From positions 186,001 to 250,000 of the forward strand of contig JAJZVV010000001.1 in the NCBI GenBank assembly GCA_021845595.1: a stretch of DNA of 64,000 nucleotides. The letters are read 5' to 3'. Shown here in pieces: positions 41,760 through 50,105 of this stretch. Source of the stretch: Pseudomonadota bacterium (lineage in GTDB: Bacteria > Pseudomonadota > Alphaproteobacteria > Acetobacterales > Acetobacteraceae). Every line of letters begins with the position of its first letter. Position 1 is the first letter of the stretch. Under the pieces are notes generated by a model. It searched no databases. It was not told where the DNA came from and was given only the letters and a program-made list of their open reading frames with translations. The position numbers and the translations under genes are program-made.

Positions 41760-42203
41760 CTACCGCCGCGCCCGGAGCGCAAGCTCGTCGATCACCGCCT
41801 GGGCGCGCCGCTCCTGTTCGGTGAGGGTCTCGGCGTGGTGGCGATCGAGCAGCAGCTCGGTGGCACGGGCGGCGGTGCGGGCGGCCAGCAAGGCCGCGCG
41901 CGCCTCTGCCGCCTCCACCTCCGCTGCCTCCGCCGCCGCTTGGGTCGCCACCACCGCGCTGCGCCCGGCGGGCAACCAGGCGGCGAAATCGGGGAGCTCC
42001 TGTCGCGGCGCCGGCTCCAGGGTCAGCGCGTCGGCCGCGACCCCGGCCTCGATTTCGATCCGAGCCGCCGCCGCGGCGTGGGCGGCGCGCGCGATGTCGT
42101 GGCGCTCCGAACGCTCGGCGAGCTCGCGCCCCGCCCGCTCGACGTCAAGGTGCTGAACCCGATGCAGGGTCTTCAGGGCACTCAGCCGCCGCGCTCTGCT
42201 CAT
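41760..42203 (-). CDS. Coiled-coil protein, FliJ-like by appearance
   Basis: 147 residues, Ala/Glu/Arg-rich and almost certainly a helical coiled coil (QAAAEAAEVEAAEARAALLA). The C-terminal LLLDRHHAETLTEQERRAQA and the N-terminal basic helix recall FliJ, the flagellar or type III export chaperone stalk, but no flagellar genes are near. It lies in opposite orientation between two plus-strand transport genes. A shadow frame is not excluded; codon use on this strand is consistent with coding. Confidence 0.42.
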   Translation of the reverse strand: MSRARRLSALKTLHRVQHLDVERAGRELAERSERHDIARAAHAAAAARIEIEAGVAADALTLEPAPRQELPDFAAWLPAGRSAVVATQAAAEAAEVEAAEARAALLAARTAARATELLLDRHHAETLTEQERRAQAVIDELALRARR

Positions 42204-42495
42204 GCCTCACTCCGCCAGGGCAACCCGCAATTCGTCGTGATGCTGCCCTGCGCCGGGTTAAGATTTCCTGCCGCTGATCAGATCGCTGCTCAGATCACCG
42301 CTCAGATCCTGGGCGCAACGAGCATGGCCCAGAAACCGGCCGTATCCGCGGTTTCCGGCCGCTTTGCGCTTGCCAGCGCATCCAGGGACCGCGTACAAAT
42401 TCCAGGTCTCGGAGACAGGACGCCGGTGGCGCGTTGCTTAATGCGTGCCATTGCTCGCTCGGTTGCGCTCTGCAAAAAAGAACAGGGAGCCTACA
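42204..42495 (+). promoter_or_regulatory. Upstream region of the amide transporter operon with three 12-bp repeats
   Basis: This 292-base gap separates the coiled-coil gene from the amide transporter. At 42273-42308 there are three head-to-tail near copies of 12 bases: GCTGATCAGATC, GCTGCTCAGATC and ACCGCTCAGATC. They could be binding sites for a regulator of the operon. AGGGAGC (42484-42490) is the ribosome site for the ATG at 42496. No clear -35/-10 pair was found. Confidence 0.4.
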
Positions 42496-43740
42496 ATGTC
42501 ACTCAGCCGCCGCAATGCTTTGCGGAGCGTCGCTGCTGCGTCCGCGACGCTGGCCGCGCCCGCCATCTTCCGCCATGCCGCGCTCGGCGCGGACCCGATC
42601 ACGGTCGTTGGTATCCATGATGCATCAGGCGGGCTCGATATTTATGGCCAGCCGATGATCGCCTGTCTGGATTTTGCGGTCGATGAGGTGAATGCCGGCG
42701 GCGGATTGCTCGGGCGCGAGATCAAGTTGATCAACTACGACCCGCAATCCAACATTCAGCTCTACACCCAGTTCGCGACGCAGGCAGCGACCAGCGATCA
42801 CGCGGCGGTGGTGCACGGTGGCATCACATCGGCCTCACGCGAGGCGATTCGCCCGATCCTGCGCCGCTACAAGACGCTGTATTTCTACAACACCCAGTAT
42901 GAGGGCGGTGTCTGCGACCGCAACTGCTTCTGCACCGGCTCGACGCCAGCGCAGAATGTGGAATCCCTGGTCCCCTATATCATGAAGAAATGGGGCAAGA
43001 AGGTTTACATCGTCGCTGCCGACTACAATTATGGCCAGATTACGAGCAAATGGCTGACCAAATACACTCGTGATGGCGGAGGCGACGTCGTGGCGGTCGA
43101 CTTCTTCCCGCTCAACGTCACCGATTTCGGCCCGACCATCCAGAAGATCCAGCAGGCCAAGCCGGATATGGTCATTTCGGCCTTGGTCGGCGGTGCGCAC
43201 GTTTCCTTCTACCGCCAGTGGGCCGCGGCCGGCATGAAAAGCCGCATTCCGATGGCCTCGACCACGTTCGGCGGCGGCAACGAAAGTCTTCTGCTGTCAC
43301 CGGAAGAAGGTGACGGCATCGTCGTCGCGTTCAGCTACTTCCAGGAAGTCGACAACCCGGCCAACAAGGCGTTTCTCGAAAAGTTCCACGCCAAGCTCGG
43401 CGCCAAAGCGCCCTATCTTGGCGGCGAGCTGGCGATGCGCACCTATACCGGCTTCAATCTCTGGGCCGCGGGCGTGCGCAAGGCCGGCTCCATCGATCGC
43501 ATGAAGGTGATCGAGGCCCTGGAAACGGGAATCGGCGTCGACGGGCCGCCCGGGCGAACCGTGCTCGACGGCAAGACCAATCACGTCTCGCTCGATGTCT
43601 ATTTCGCCGAAGTCCAGAATCACGGCTTCAAGATCCTGGAGCACTTCGCCAACCGTCCACCAGCCGACACCGCCTCCGTCTGCGACCTCGCCGCTCATCC
43701 GAACACCGACAAGCAATTCGTCGTCGATGTGAAGATCTGA
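42496..43740 (+). CDS. Amide/urea ABC transporter substrate-binding protein (FmdD/UrtA-like)
   Basis: 414 residues. A Tat-like start (SRRNALRSVAAASATLAAPA) is followed by the mature fold with NTQYEGGVCDRNCFCTGS, KWGKKVYIVAADYNYGQITS, LVGGAHVSFYRQWAAAGMK and a conserved C-terminus with CDLAAHPNTDKQF. These stretches are typical of binding proteins for urea and short-chain amides. It heads an operon of two permeases, two ATPases and an amidase. Acetamide, formamide or urea are the likely ligands. The ATG at 42496 follows AGGGAGC. Confidence 0.92.
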   Translation: MSLSRRNALRSVAAASATLAAPAIFRHAALGADPITVVGIHDASGGLDIYGQPMIACLDFAVDEVNAGGGLLGREIKLINYDPQSNIQLYTQFATQAATSDHAAVVHGGITSASREAIRPILRRYKTLYFYNTQYEGGVCDRNCFCTGSTPAQNVESLVPYIMKKWGKKVYIVAADYNYGQITSKWLTKYTRDGGGDVVAVDFFPLNVTDFGPTIQKIQQAKPDMVISALVGGAHVSFYRQWAAAGMKSRIPMASTTFGGGNESLLLSPEEGDGIVVAFSYFQEVDNPANKAFLEKFHAKLGAKAPYLGGELAMRTYTGFNLWAAGVRKAGSIDRMKVIEALETGIGVDGPPGRTVLDGKTNHVSLDVYFAEVQNHGFKILEHFANRPPADTASVCDLAAHPNTDKQFVVDVKI

Positions 43741-43750
43741 CGGCTCGGTC

Positions 43751-44617
43751 ATGAGCCTTGCCCTGGCGGTCGGGCTGCAGGCGCTGACCGGCGTGGCCAT
43801 GCTGCTGATCATCAGCCTCGGTCTCGCCGTGATCTTCGGCATGATGCGCGTCATCAACCTCGCGCACGGCGAGTTCCTGATGCTCGGCGGCTACAGCGCG
43901 ATCCTCGCGGTGCGGCACGGCGTGAACATCTGGGTGGCGATGCTTGTGGTGGCGCCGCTCATCGTCGGGCTGCTCGGCGCCCTCGTCGAGCGCCTGGTCA
44001 TCCGCCGGCTCTACGGGCGGATGGTCGACACGATGCTGGCGACGTGGGGCCTGTCCCTGGCGCTGATCGGCGTCGTCAGCATGATCTTCGGCAACACCGT
44101 CGGCGGCTTTTCCGCGCCGCTCGGCAGCGTCGATGTCGGTGGGTTCTACACCTCCGCCTACTCGCTGTTCCTCGTTCCCGCCGCTTCGGTGATGGTCGGC
44201 GCGGTATGGCTGGTGCTCCGCCGCACGAAGTTCGGCCTGCTGGCACGCGGCACGATGCAGAACCCCGAGATGGCGAGCGCGCTCGGCGTCGCCACCGAGC
44301 GTGTGTATGCGGTCACCTTCGCCGCCGGCGCCGCGCTCAGCGGCCTCGCCGGCGGGCTGATCGCACCACTTTCGGGCGTGGTGCCGACCATGGGCACGGC
44401 CTACATCGCCAAGGCCTTCATCACCGTGATCACTGGCGGCGCGGCGATGCTCGCGGGGACGCTCTCCGCCTCGGTGCTGCTCGGCGCCGTCGGCGTGCTC
44501 GCCACCTTCCTGACCACGCCGGTGCTGGGCGAAGTCGTTTTGCTGGCGGTGGCGATCATTCTGGTGCGCCTGCTGCCACACGGCATCACCGGGCGCTTCT
44601 TCCGGCGGGCGCTATGA
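43751..44617 (+). CDS. Amide-type ABC transporter permease (LivH/UrtB-like)
   Basis: 288 residues with eight hydrophobic segments and the motif GLAVIFGMMRVINLAHGEFL, which marks the LivH/UrtB group. The cytoplasmic coupling helix ALGVATERVYAVTFAAGAALSG is typical. It pairs with the LivM-like permease downstream and overlaps its start (ATGA). Confidence 0.93.
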   Translation: MSLALAVGLQALTGVAMLLIISLGLAVIFGMMRVINLAHGEFLMLGGYSAILAVRHGVNIWVAMLVVAPLIVGLLGALVERLVIRRLYGRMVDTMLATWGLSLALIGVVSMIFGNTVGGFSAPLGSVDVGGFYTSAYSLFLVPAASVMVGAVWLVLRRTKFGLLARGTMQNPEMASALGVATERVYAVTFAAGAALSGLAGGLIAPLSGVVPTMGTAYIAKAFITVITGGAAMLAGTLSASVLLGAVGVLATFLTTPVLGEVVLLAVAIILVRLLPHGITGRFFRRAL

Positions 44618-45606
44618 GCCGGCGGAATGCCATCGAGATCGTGACGGCGGCGCTGCTGGCGGCAGTCGTCGCGCTCGTGCTGCCGCGCGTGGCCGAGCTG
44701 TTCGTGCTGATCAATGCGACCGTGTTCGTCTCGATGGCCATCCTGGCCCTGAGTCTGGCACTGATCTGGGGGTTCGGCGGCATCCTGTGCTTCGGTCAGA
44801 CGGCGTTCTTCGGCCTCGGCGGCTACGCCTACGCGGTCACCGCGCTCAACCTCGGCGAATCCACCTACGCCGTGCCGATCGCACTCGCGGTGCCGGCGCT
44901 GGCCGCACTCGCGCTCGGCTATTTCATGTTCTACGGCCGCATCAGCGATGTTTATATCGGCGCGATCACGCTGACCGTATCGCTGATCTTGTTCAACTTT
45001 GCCAACTCCACCGCCGGCGATCAGTGGCATATCGGCGAGGCGCCACTCGGCGGCTTCAACGGCATCCCGTCCACGCCGCAGCTCAACATTCCCGGCGACC
45101 CGGATGCGACGCTCAGCCCGCAGGCGATCTTCGTCGTGGCGGTAATATGCCTCGCCTCGTGCTACATTCTGTCGAAACTCGTGCTGGCGAGCCGGTTCGG
45201 GCGCATCGTCGTCGCCATCCGCGAGAACGAGGCGCGTGCCGAACTGCTCGGCTATGATGCACGCCGCTACAAGCTCGGCATCTTCACCGTCGGCGGCCTC
45301 ATCGGCGGACTGGCGGGCATCCTGTTCGCGAATTGCGTCTTCGTCAGCCCGACCATGTTCTCGCTGTTCTACTCCGGGCAGGTGATCATCTGGGTGATGG
45401 TGGGCGGCGTCGGCACCCTGTTCGGGCCCATCGTCGGCGCCATGCTGCTGCAGGGGCTGACGACCTGGGCGGGTACGCTGCCGGGGATCAACCCGAACGC
45501 CATTCTCGGCGTCATCCTGATGCTGGCGGTGCTGCTGATGCCGACGGGCCTGCTGCCGGGCGCGACGGCTGTCCTCGGCAGGCTGCGCCGCGGGATCGCG
45601 CCATGA
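44614..45606 (+). CDS. Amide-type ABC transporter permease (LivM/UrtC-like)
   Basis: 330 residues, about ten membrane segments. LIWGFGGILCFGQTAFFGLGGY is the LivM/UrtC signature. The coupling loop with ENEARAELLGYDARRYKLGI follows. It starts inside the end of the LivH-like gene and ends overlapping the ATPase start (ATGA). Confidence 0.93.
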   Translation: MSRRNAIEIVTAALLAAVVALVLPRVAELFVLINATVFVSMAILALSLALIWGFGGILCFGQTAFFGLGGYAYAVTALNLGESTYAVPIALAVPALAALALGYFMFYGRISDVYIGAITLTVSLILFNFANSTAGDQWHIGEAPLGGFNGIPSTPQLNIPGDPDATLSPQAIFVVAVICLASCYILSKLVLASRFGRIVVAIRENEARAELLGYDARRYKLGIFTVGGLIGGLAGILFANCVFVSPTMFSLFYSGQVIIWVMVGGVGTLFGPIVGAMLLQGLTTWAGTLPGINPNAILGVILMLAVLLMPTGLLPGATAVLGRLRRGIAP

Positions 45607-46322
45607 GCGCGCTGCTCGAGGCACGCGACGTCGTTATGCGCTTCGGTGGCGTCGCCGCGGTGGACGGCGTCCGCATCGCCGTGGAGCAGGGCGAGCTGCG
45701 TGGCCTGATCGGGCCGAACGGTGCCGGCAAGAGCACGCTGTTCAAGTGTCTCACGGGGCAGTTGCGGCCCACCGCCGGGCGCATCCTGCTGCGCGGCAAG
45801 GACATCACCGGTCTTCCGAGCTTCGCTGTCGCGCGGCTTGGCGTCGGCATCAAGACGCAGGTGCCCTCCTTGTTCGATGGGCTGAGCGTGCAGGAAGGGC
45901 TCATGATCGCGCTGCGGCGCCAGCATGGGGAACGCGCCGCCCGCGGGCTGGCCGGAGCCGCGCTGGAGCGGCTCGGCATCGCGGATCTGGCTGATCGCAC
46001 GGTCGGATTGCTCGCGCACGGGCAGCGCCAGCTCGTGGAGCTCGCCATGGTGGTCGCGCCGGAACCGGACCTGATCCTGCTCGACGAGCCGACCGCTGGC
46101 ATGAGCCTGGAGGAAACCCGCCGCGCCGCCGAGGTGATCCGCGATCTCAACCGCCGCCATACCATCGTCGTGGTCGAGCACGACATGCAGTTCATCCGCT
46201 CGATCGCGCGCACCGTCACGGTGCTGCACCAGGGCCGCGTGCTGGTGGAGGACGAGGTCTCGCGGGTGCTGTCGGACCCGCGCGTGCGCGACGTGTATCT
46301 CGGCCGGCAGGTGGCGGCGTGA
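45603..46322 (+). CDS. Amide-type ABC transporter ATP-binding protein (LivG/UrtD-like)
   Basis: 239 residues. Walker A GPNGAGKSTLFKCLTGQL, signature LLAHGQRQLVELAMVVA (a variant of LSGGQ common in LivG/UrtD), Walker B DLILLDEPTAGMS, and switch His VVEHDMQFIRS. Powers import with the LivF-like ATPase downstream. Confidence 0.93.
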   Translation: MSALLEARDVVMRFGGVAAVDGVRIAVEQGELRGLIGPNGAGKSTLFKCLTGQLRPTAGRILLRGKDITGLPSFAVARLGVGIKTQVPSLFDGLSVQEGLMIALRRQHGERAARGLAGAALERLGIADLADRTVGLLAHGQRQLVELAMVVAPEPDLILLDEPTAGMSLEETRRAAEVIRDLNRRHTIVVVEHDMQFIRSIARTVTVLHQGRVLVEDEVSRVLSDPRVRDVYLGRQVAA

Positions 46323-47026
46323 TGCTGGAAATCAACGATCTCGTCGCCGGTTACGGCCGCATCCGCGTTCTCGGCGGCGTCTCGCTCACCGTTCCGGAAG
46401 GCGCGTGCGTCGGCATTCTCGGCCATAATGGCATGGGCAAGAGCACGCTGCTGAAGGCGATCCTCGGGCTGCTGCCGTGCGAAGGCGGGCAGATCCGCTT
46501 CGATGGCAAGGCGATCGAGCGCCTGGCGCCGCATGCGCGCGTGCGGGCCGGGCTCGGCTACGTGCCGCAGGGGCGGATGATTTTTCCGTCGCTTTCGGTG
46601 CGCGAGAACCTGCGCTTCGCGCTCGTTGCCAAGCCCGGCGGCGACCCCGCACGCATCGAGACCGTGCTGGCGGATTTTCCCGAACTCACGCGGCTGCTGG
46701 ACCGGGCCGGCGGGGCGCTTTCGGGCGGCGAGCAGCAACTGCTCGCGCTCGCCCGCGCGCTCGTCGGCGCGCCGCGACTGCTGCTGCTCGACGAGCCGAC
46801 CGAGGGCATCCAGCCCTCCATCGTGCAGGCGATGGTGGAACGCATCGGCGCACTGCGCCGCGCGCACGGGCTGAGCGTGCTGCTGGTCGAACAGAATCTC
46901 GACTTCATCCGCGGTCTCGCCGATCGCGTGGCACTGATCCATCGCGGCCGCATCCTCCGCGAGTTTCCGCGCGAGCAGCTGGATGACCCGGCCCTGGTGG
47001 AGGAATTCATCGGCACCACGGCCTGA
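46322..47026 (+). CDS. Amide-type ABC transporter ATP-binding protein (LivF/UrtE-like)
   Basis: 234 residues. Walker A GHNGMGKSTLLKAIL, signature LSGGEQQLLALARALVG, Walker B LLLLDEPTEGIQPSI, and the LivF-specific C-terminus. The ATG at 46322 overlaps the preceding stop by one base; the GTG at 46319 is an alternative start. The amidase gene follows after 32 bases. Confidence 0.93.
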   Translation: MLEINDLVAGYGRIRVLGGVSLTVPEGACVGILGHNGMGKSTLLKAILGLLPCEGGQIRFDGKAIERLAPHARVRAGLGYVPQGRMIFPSLSVRENLRFALVAKPGGDPARIETVLADFPELTRLLDRAGGALSGGEQQLLALARALVGAPRLLLLDEPTEGIQPSIVQAMVERIGALRRAHGLSVLLVEQNLDFIRGLADRVALIHRGRILREFPREQLDDPALVEEFIGTTA

Positions 47027-47058
47027 GGACGACGATCAACCGAACAGGGAGAACAGTC

Positions 47059-48588
47059 ATGACGCTACCGACGGTGAAAATGCCGACCCTCGAGCAGGTG
47101 CGCGACGTCGCGGCCGAACTCGGGATGAATTTCAGCGACGCGGATCTCGCCGCGCATCACGCCGCGTTTGCCGGCGGCGTGGCGGCCTACAACCTCATCG
47201 ACCAGATGCCGGACGAACTGCCGCGCGTGACCTATCCGCGCACGCCGGGCGCCCGTCCCGCGCCGGAGGACAATCCCTACGGTGCCTGGTACATCAAGAC
47301 CGAGGTGCAGGGCGCGGCCTCGGGCAAGCTCAAGGGCAAGAAGATCGCGCTGAAGGACAATATCTGCCTCGCCGGCGTGCCGATGATGAACGGCGCCGCG
47401 ACGCTGGAGGGCTACGTGCCGGATGTGGACGCCACCGTCGTCCAGCGCGTGCTCGACGCGGGCGCGACCGTCGTCGGCAAGACGGTGTGCGAATATTTCT
47501 GCTTCTCTGGCGGCAGCCATACCTCGGCGACCGGGCCGGTGCACAACCCGCGCCGCATGGGCTACTCGGCGGGCGGTTCCTCCTCCGGCTCGGCAGCGGT
47601 GATCGCGGCCGGCGAGGTGCCGCTGGCGCTGGGCGGCGACCAGGGCGGCTCCATCCGCATGCCGTCGTCCTATTGCGGCATCTACGGCATGAAGCCGACG
47701 CACGGGCTGGTGCCCTACACCGGCATCATGCCGATCGAGCTCACGCTCGACCATACCGGCCCGATGTCGGCCAATGTCGAGGACAACGCGCTGCTGCTCG
47801 AAGTGCTGGCCGGGCCGGACGGGCTCGATCCGCGCCAGTATGGCGGCGCCGCGAAGCCGTATCGCGAGGCGCTCGGCAAGGGCGCGACGGGGCTGCGCAT
47901 CGGCATCGTCGAGGAAGGGTTCGGCCTGCCCCAGTCGCAAGCGAAGGTGGACGCGCTGGTGCGCGCTGCCGCGGAGCGCTTCAAGGGCCTCGGCGCCAGC
48001 ATCGAGACGGTGTCCATCCCGATGCACCGCATGGGCAACGCCATCTGGTTCCCGATCGCGGCCGAAGGCGCGATGGTGCAGATGATGCAAGGCAACGGGT
48101 TCGGCTTCAACTGGCAGGGCCTCTATCTGACCTCGCTGATGGACAAGCACGCCGGCTGGCGCGACCGCGCCGACGAGCTCTCCGATACGCTGAAAAGCAC
48201 GATGCTGATCGGCCATTTCATGGCCACGCGCTATCGCGGCCACTACTACGCCAAGGCGCAGAATCTGGTGCGGCGGCTGCGGCGCGCCTACGACGAGGCC
48301 CTGAGCCGGTTCGACCTGCTGCTGATGCCGACCCTGCCGATGGTGGCGACGAAACTGCCGGCACCGGACGCACCGGTGGGCGAAATTCTGGATCGCGGCT
48401 TCGAGATGCTGCCGAACACCTCGCCGTTCGACTGCACGCACCATCCGGCGATGAGCCTGCCCTGCGGCCTCGCCGACGGGCTGCCGGTAGGGATGATGCT
48501 CATCGGCAAGGCCTATGACGAGGAGACGATCTATCGCGCCGCCGCCGCGTTCGAGTCCGGCGTGGAGTGGATGAAGCAGACGGCCTGA
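47059..48588 (+). CDS. Amidase (amidase signature family)
   Basis: 509 residues. The Ser-cisSer-Lys triad is Lys99 (IALKDNIC), the cis-Ser within GGSSSGSA (172-179) and the nucleophile Ser198 in GGDQGGSIR. An N-terminal extension of about 80 residues is like that of Rhodococcus-type aliphatic/aromatic amidases. It hydrolyses an amide to acid and ammonia. As last gene after an amide-type importer it probably acts on the imported compound, providing nitrogen. AACAGGGAGAAC precedes the ATG. Confidence 0.92.
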   Translation: MTLPTVKMPTLEQVRDVAAELGMNFSDADLAAHHAAFAGGVAAYNLIDQMPDELPRVTYPRTPGARPAPEDNPYGAWYIKTEVQGAASGKLKGKKIALKDNICLAGVPMMNGAATLEGYVPDVDATVVQRVLDAGATVVGKTVCEYFCFSGGSHTSATGPVHNPRRMGYSAGGSSSGSAAVIAAGEVPLALGGDQGGSIRMPSSYCGIYGMKPTHGLVPYTGIMPIELTLDHTGPMSANVEDNALLLEVLAGPDGLDPRQYGGAAKPYREALGKGATGLRIGIVEEGFGLPQSQAKVDALVRAAAERFKGLGASIETVSIPMHRMGNAIWFPIAAEGAMVQMMQGNGFGFNWQGLYLTSLMDKHAGWRDRADELSDTLKSTMLIGHFMATRYRGHYYAKAQNLVRRLRRAYDEALSRFDLLLMPTLPMVATKLPAPDAPVGEILDRGFEMLPNTSPFDCTHHPAMSLPCGLADGLPVGMMLIGKAYDEETIYRAAAAFESGVEWMKQTA

Positions 48589-48616
48589 GTCGCGCGCGCC
48601 TGGTTCCTCGCGCGGC

Positions 48617-49762
48617 TCACTCGGCGGCGCGGCCGGCCTTCGGTGCGAATTCGCGCCGCAGTGCCGCGTCGTGCTCGCCGAGCGCCGGCACCGCGCGCAG
48701 CGTCGGCACCGTCTCGCCGGCGACGCGCGCGCCGGGGGCGAGCAGTTCGACCTCGCCGTGCGGCGTCGCCACCGTGACGGTGCGGCGCTGCGGATGGTCG
48801 ATGAGGTCGGAGAGTTCGTTCAGCGCGCCATAAGCGATGCCGGCCTCCTCCAGCTTTGCCATCGCCTCGGCGCGCGTCCAGCGGGCGAGCGCCGCGGCGA
48901 CGATCGCATCCAGCGCCGGGCGGTTGGCGACGCGGGCGCGGTTGGAGACGAAGCGCGGATCCGTGGCGATCGCCGCGTCGCCGAGCACGTCGGCGCACAG
49001 CCGCACCCATTCGCGCTCGTTCTGGATCGACAGGATCACCGCCTTGCCGTCGGCGCAGGCGAAGGCGCCGTAGGGTGCGATGGTGGGATGCTTCACACCG
49101 ACGCGCTCGGGCGGCTTGCCGCCGTAGCGCGCCTGGAGATAGGGCACGTTCATCCAGTCCGCGAGCGTGTGGAACAGCGAAACCTCGATGGCGCGGCCTT
49201 TGCCGGTCCGCTCGCGCGCATAGAGGGCCTGCAGGATGGCGCCAAAGGCGGTGTCGCCGGCGGCGATGTCGCAGACGGAAATGCCGACGCGGGCGGGCTC
49301 CGCCGGCGTGCCGTTGATCGCGAGCAGCCCGCTCTCGCCCTGGATCAGAAGGTCGTAGGCCTTGTGGTCGCGATAGGGCCCGTCCTCGCCGTAGCCGGAG
49401 ATCGAGCAATAGACCAGCCGCGGGAATTGCCGGGTCAGCGCCTCGGCCCCGAGCCCGAGGCGGGCGGCTGCCCCGGGGGCGAGGTTCTGGATGAAAACAT
49501 CCGCCTCCCCGATCATCGCCTCGACGAGCGCGCGGTCCTCCTTGCGCTTGAGGTCGAGCCGGACCGACTCCTTGCCGCGGTTCAGCCAGACGAAATACGC
49601 GCTCTCGCCTTTGACGAGGTGGTCGTAGTCGCGGGCGAAATCGCCCTCCGGCCGCTCGATCTTGATCACCCGCGCGCCGGCATCGGCGAGGCGGCTGGAG
49701 GCGAACGGCGCGGCGACCGCCTGTTCGAGCGTCACGACCAGAATGCCATCGAGATCCGCCAT
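48617..49762 (-). CDS. CaiB/BaiF class III CoA transferase
   Basis: 381 residues. LEQAVAAPFASSRLADAGARV and RDYDHLVKGESAYFVWLNRG are the family N-terminus. The catalytic Asp lies in SVCDIAAGDTAFGA. Class III transferases move CoA between acids (for instance formyl-, carnitinyl- or succinyl-CoA). It is convergent with the amidase gene and stands alone before the palindrome-rich gap. The substrate is not determined. Confidence 0.92.
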   Translation of the reverse strand: MADLDGILVVTLEQAVAAPFASSRLADAGARVIKIERPEGDFARDYDHLVKGESAYFVWLNRGKESVRLDLKRKEDRALVEAMIGEADVFIQNLAPGAAARLGLGAEALTRQFPRLVYCSISGYGEDGPYRDHKAYDLLIQGESGLLAINGTPAEPARVGISVCDIAAGDTAFGAILQALYARERTGKGRAIEVSLFHTLADWMNVPYLQARYGGKPPERVGVKHPTIAPYGAFACADGKAVILSIQNEREWVRLCADVLGDAAIATDPRFVSNRARVANRPALDAIVAAALARWTRAEAMAKLEEAGIAYGALNELSDLIDHPQRRTVTVATPHGEVELLAPGARVAGETVPTLRAVPALGEHDAALRREFAPKAGRAAE

Positions 49763-49853
49763 GCCTGCTCCCCCTCGCGCCGGTGCGCGATAATAGCCAG
49801 ACCCCGGCGCCGGCCGTAATATGAGCTTGTTCCATTCGCTAGACCGCCGACTT

Positions 49854-49903
49854 CTAGAGCACGGTCCGATCGGATGGAATCATCCGATCGGACCGTGCTC
49901 TAG
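49854..49903. repeat. Long palindrome with CTAGAGC ends (copy 1)
   Basis: Two perfect 23-base arms, the left starting CTAGAGCACGGTCCG, are separated by GAAT. It lies in the gap between the CoA transferase and LysR genes and is one of a family of palindromes confined here to 49.8-55.9 kb. Confidence 0.93.
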
Positions 49904-49915
49904 AAACCACATGAT

Positions 49916-49979
49916 TAGAGCAACTTTGCCCGATCAGACTGACCGCGAAGCGGTTCAGTCTGATCGGACGTTGCTCTAG
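49916..49979. repeat. Imperfect palindrome with TAGAGCAAC ends (copy 1)
   Basis: Arms TAGAGCAAC and GTTGCTCTA enclose CGATCAGACTGA and its complement around a CGCGAAGCG centre. It starts 12 bases after the previous palindrome, and its last base is shared with the start of the composite repeat. Confidence 0.85.
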
Positions 49980-50081
49980 CGTCTGTCCGCCGCAGGCGGA
50001 GTCGCCGGAGGCGGTTAAACAGACGCGTAAACAAGAAGCTAGAGTCTGTCAGCGCTTCAATGAAGCGCTGACAGACTCTAG
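49979..50081 (+). repeat. 103-bp composite palindromic repeat, copy 1
   Basis: Two adjacent hairpins. The first (49979-50036) has arms GCGTCTGT/ACAGACGC around an inner CCGCC...GGCGG. The second (50039-50081) is a nearly perfect palindrome with 21-base arms starting CTAGAGTCTGTCAGCG and a one-base centre. The same arrangement occurs at 55825-55927 with about four differences. It ends 24 bases before the LysR start. Confidence 0.93.
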
Positions 50082-50105
50082 CCAGGGACGAGGGAACGCC
50101 GCGGG

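Noticed and set aside
41754..41765. Possible transcription terminator between the convergent binding-protein and coiled-coil genes
   Set aside because: Only five bases separate the two stops and no hairpin is seen.
50039..50081. Perfect palindrome read as a LysR operator
   Set aside because: The identical 43-base sequence occurs at 55885-55927 away from any LysR target, so it is a dispersed repeat rather than a specific operator.
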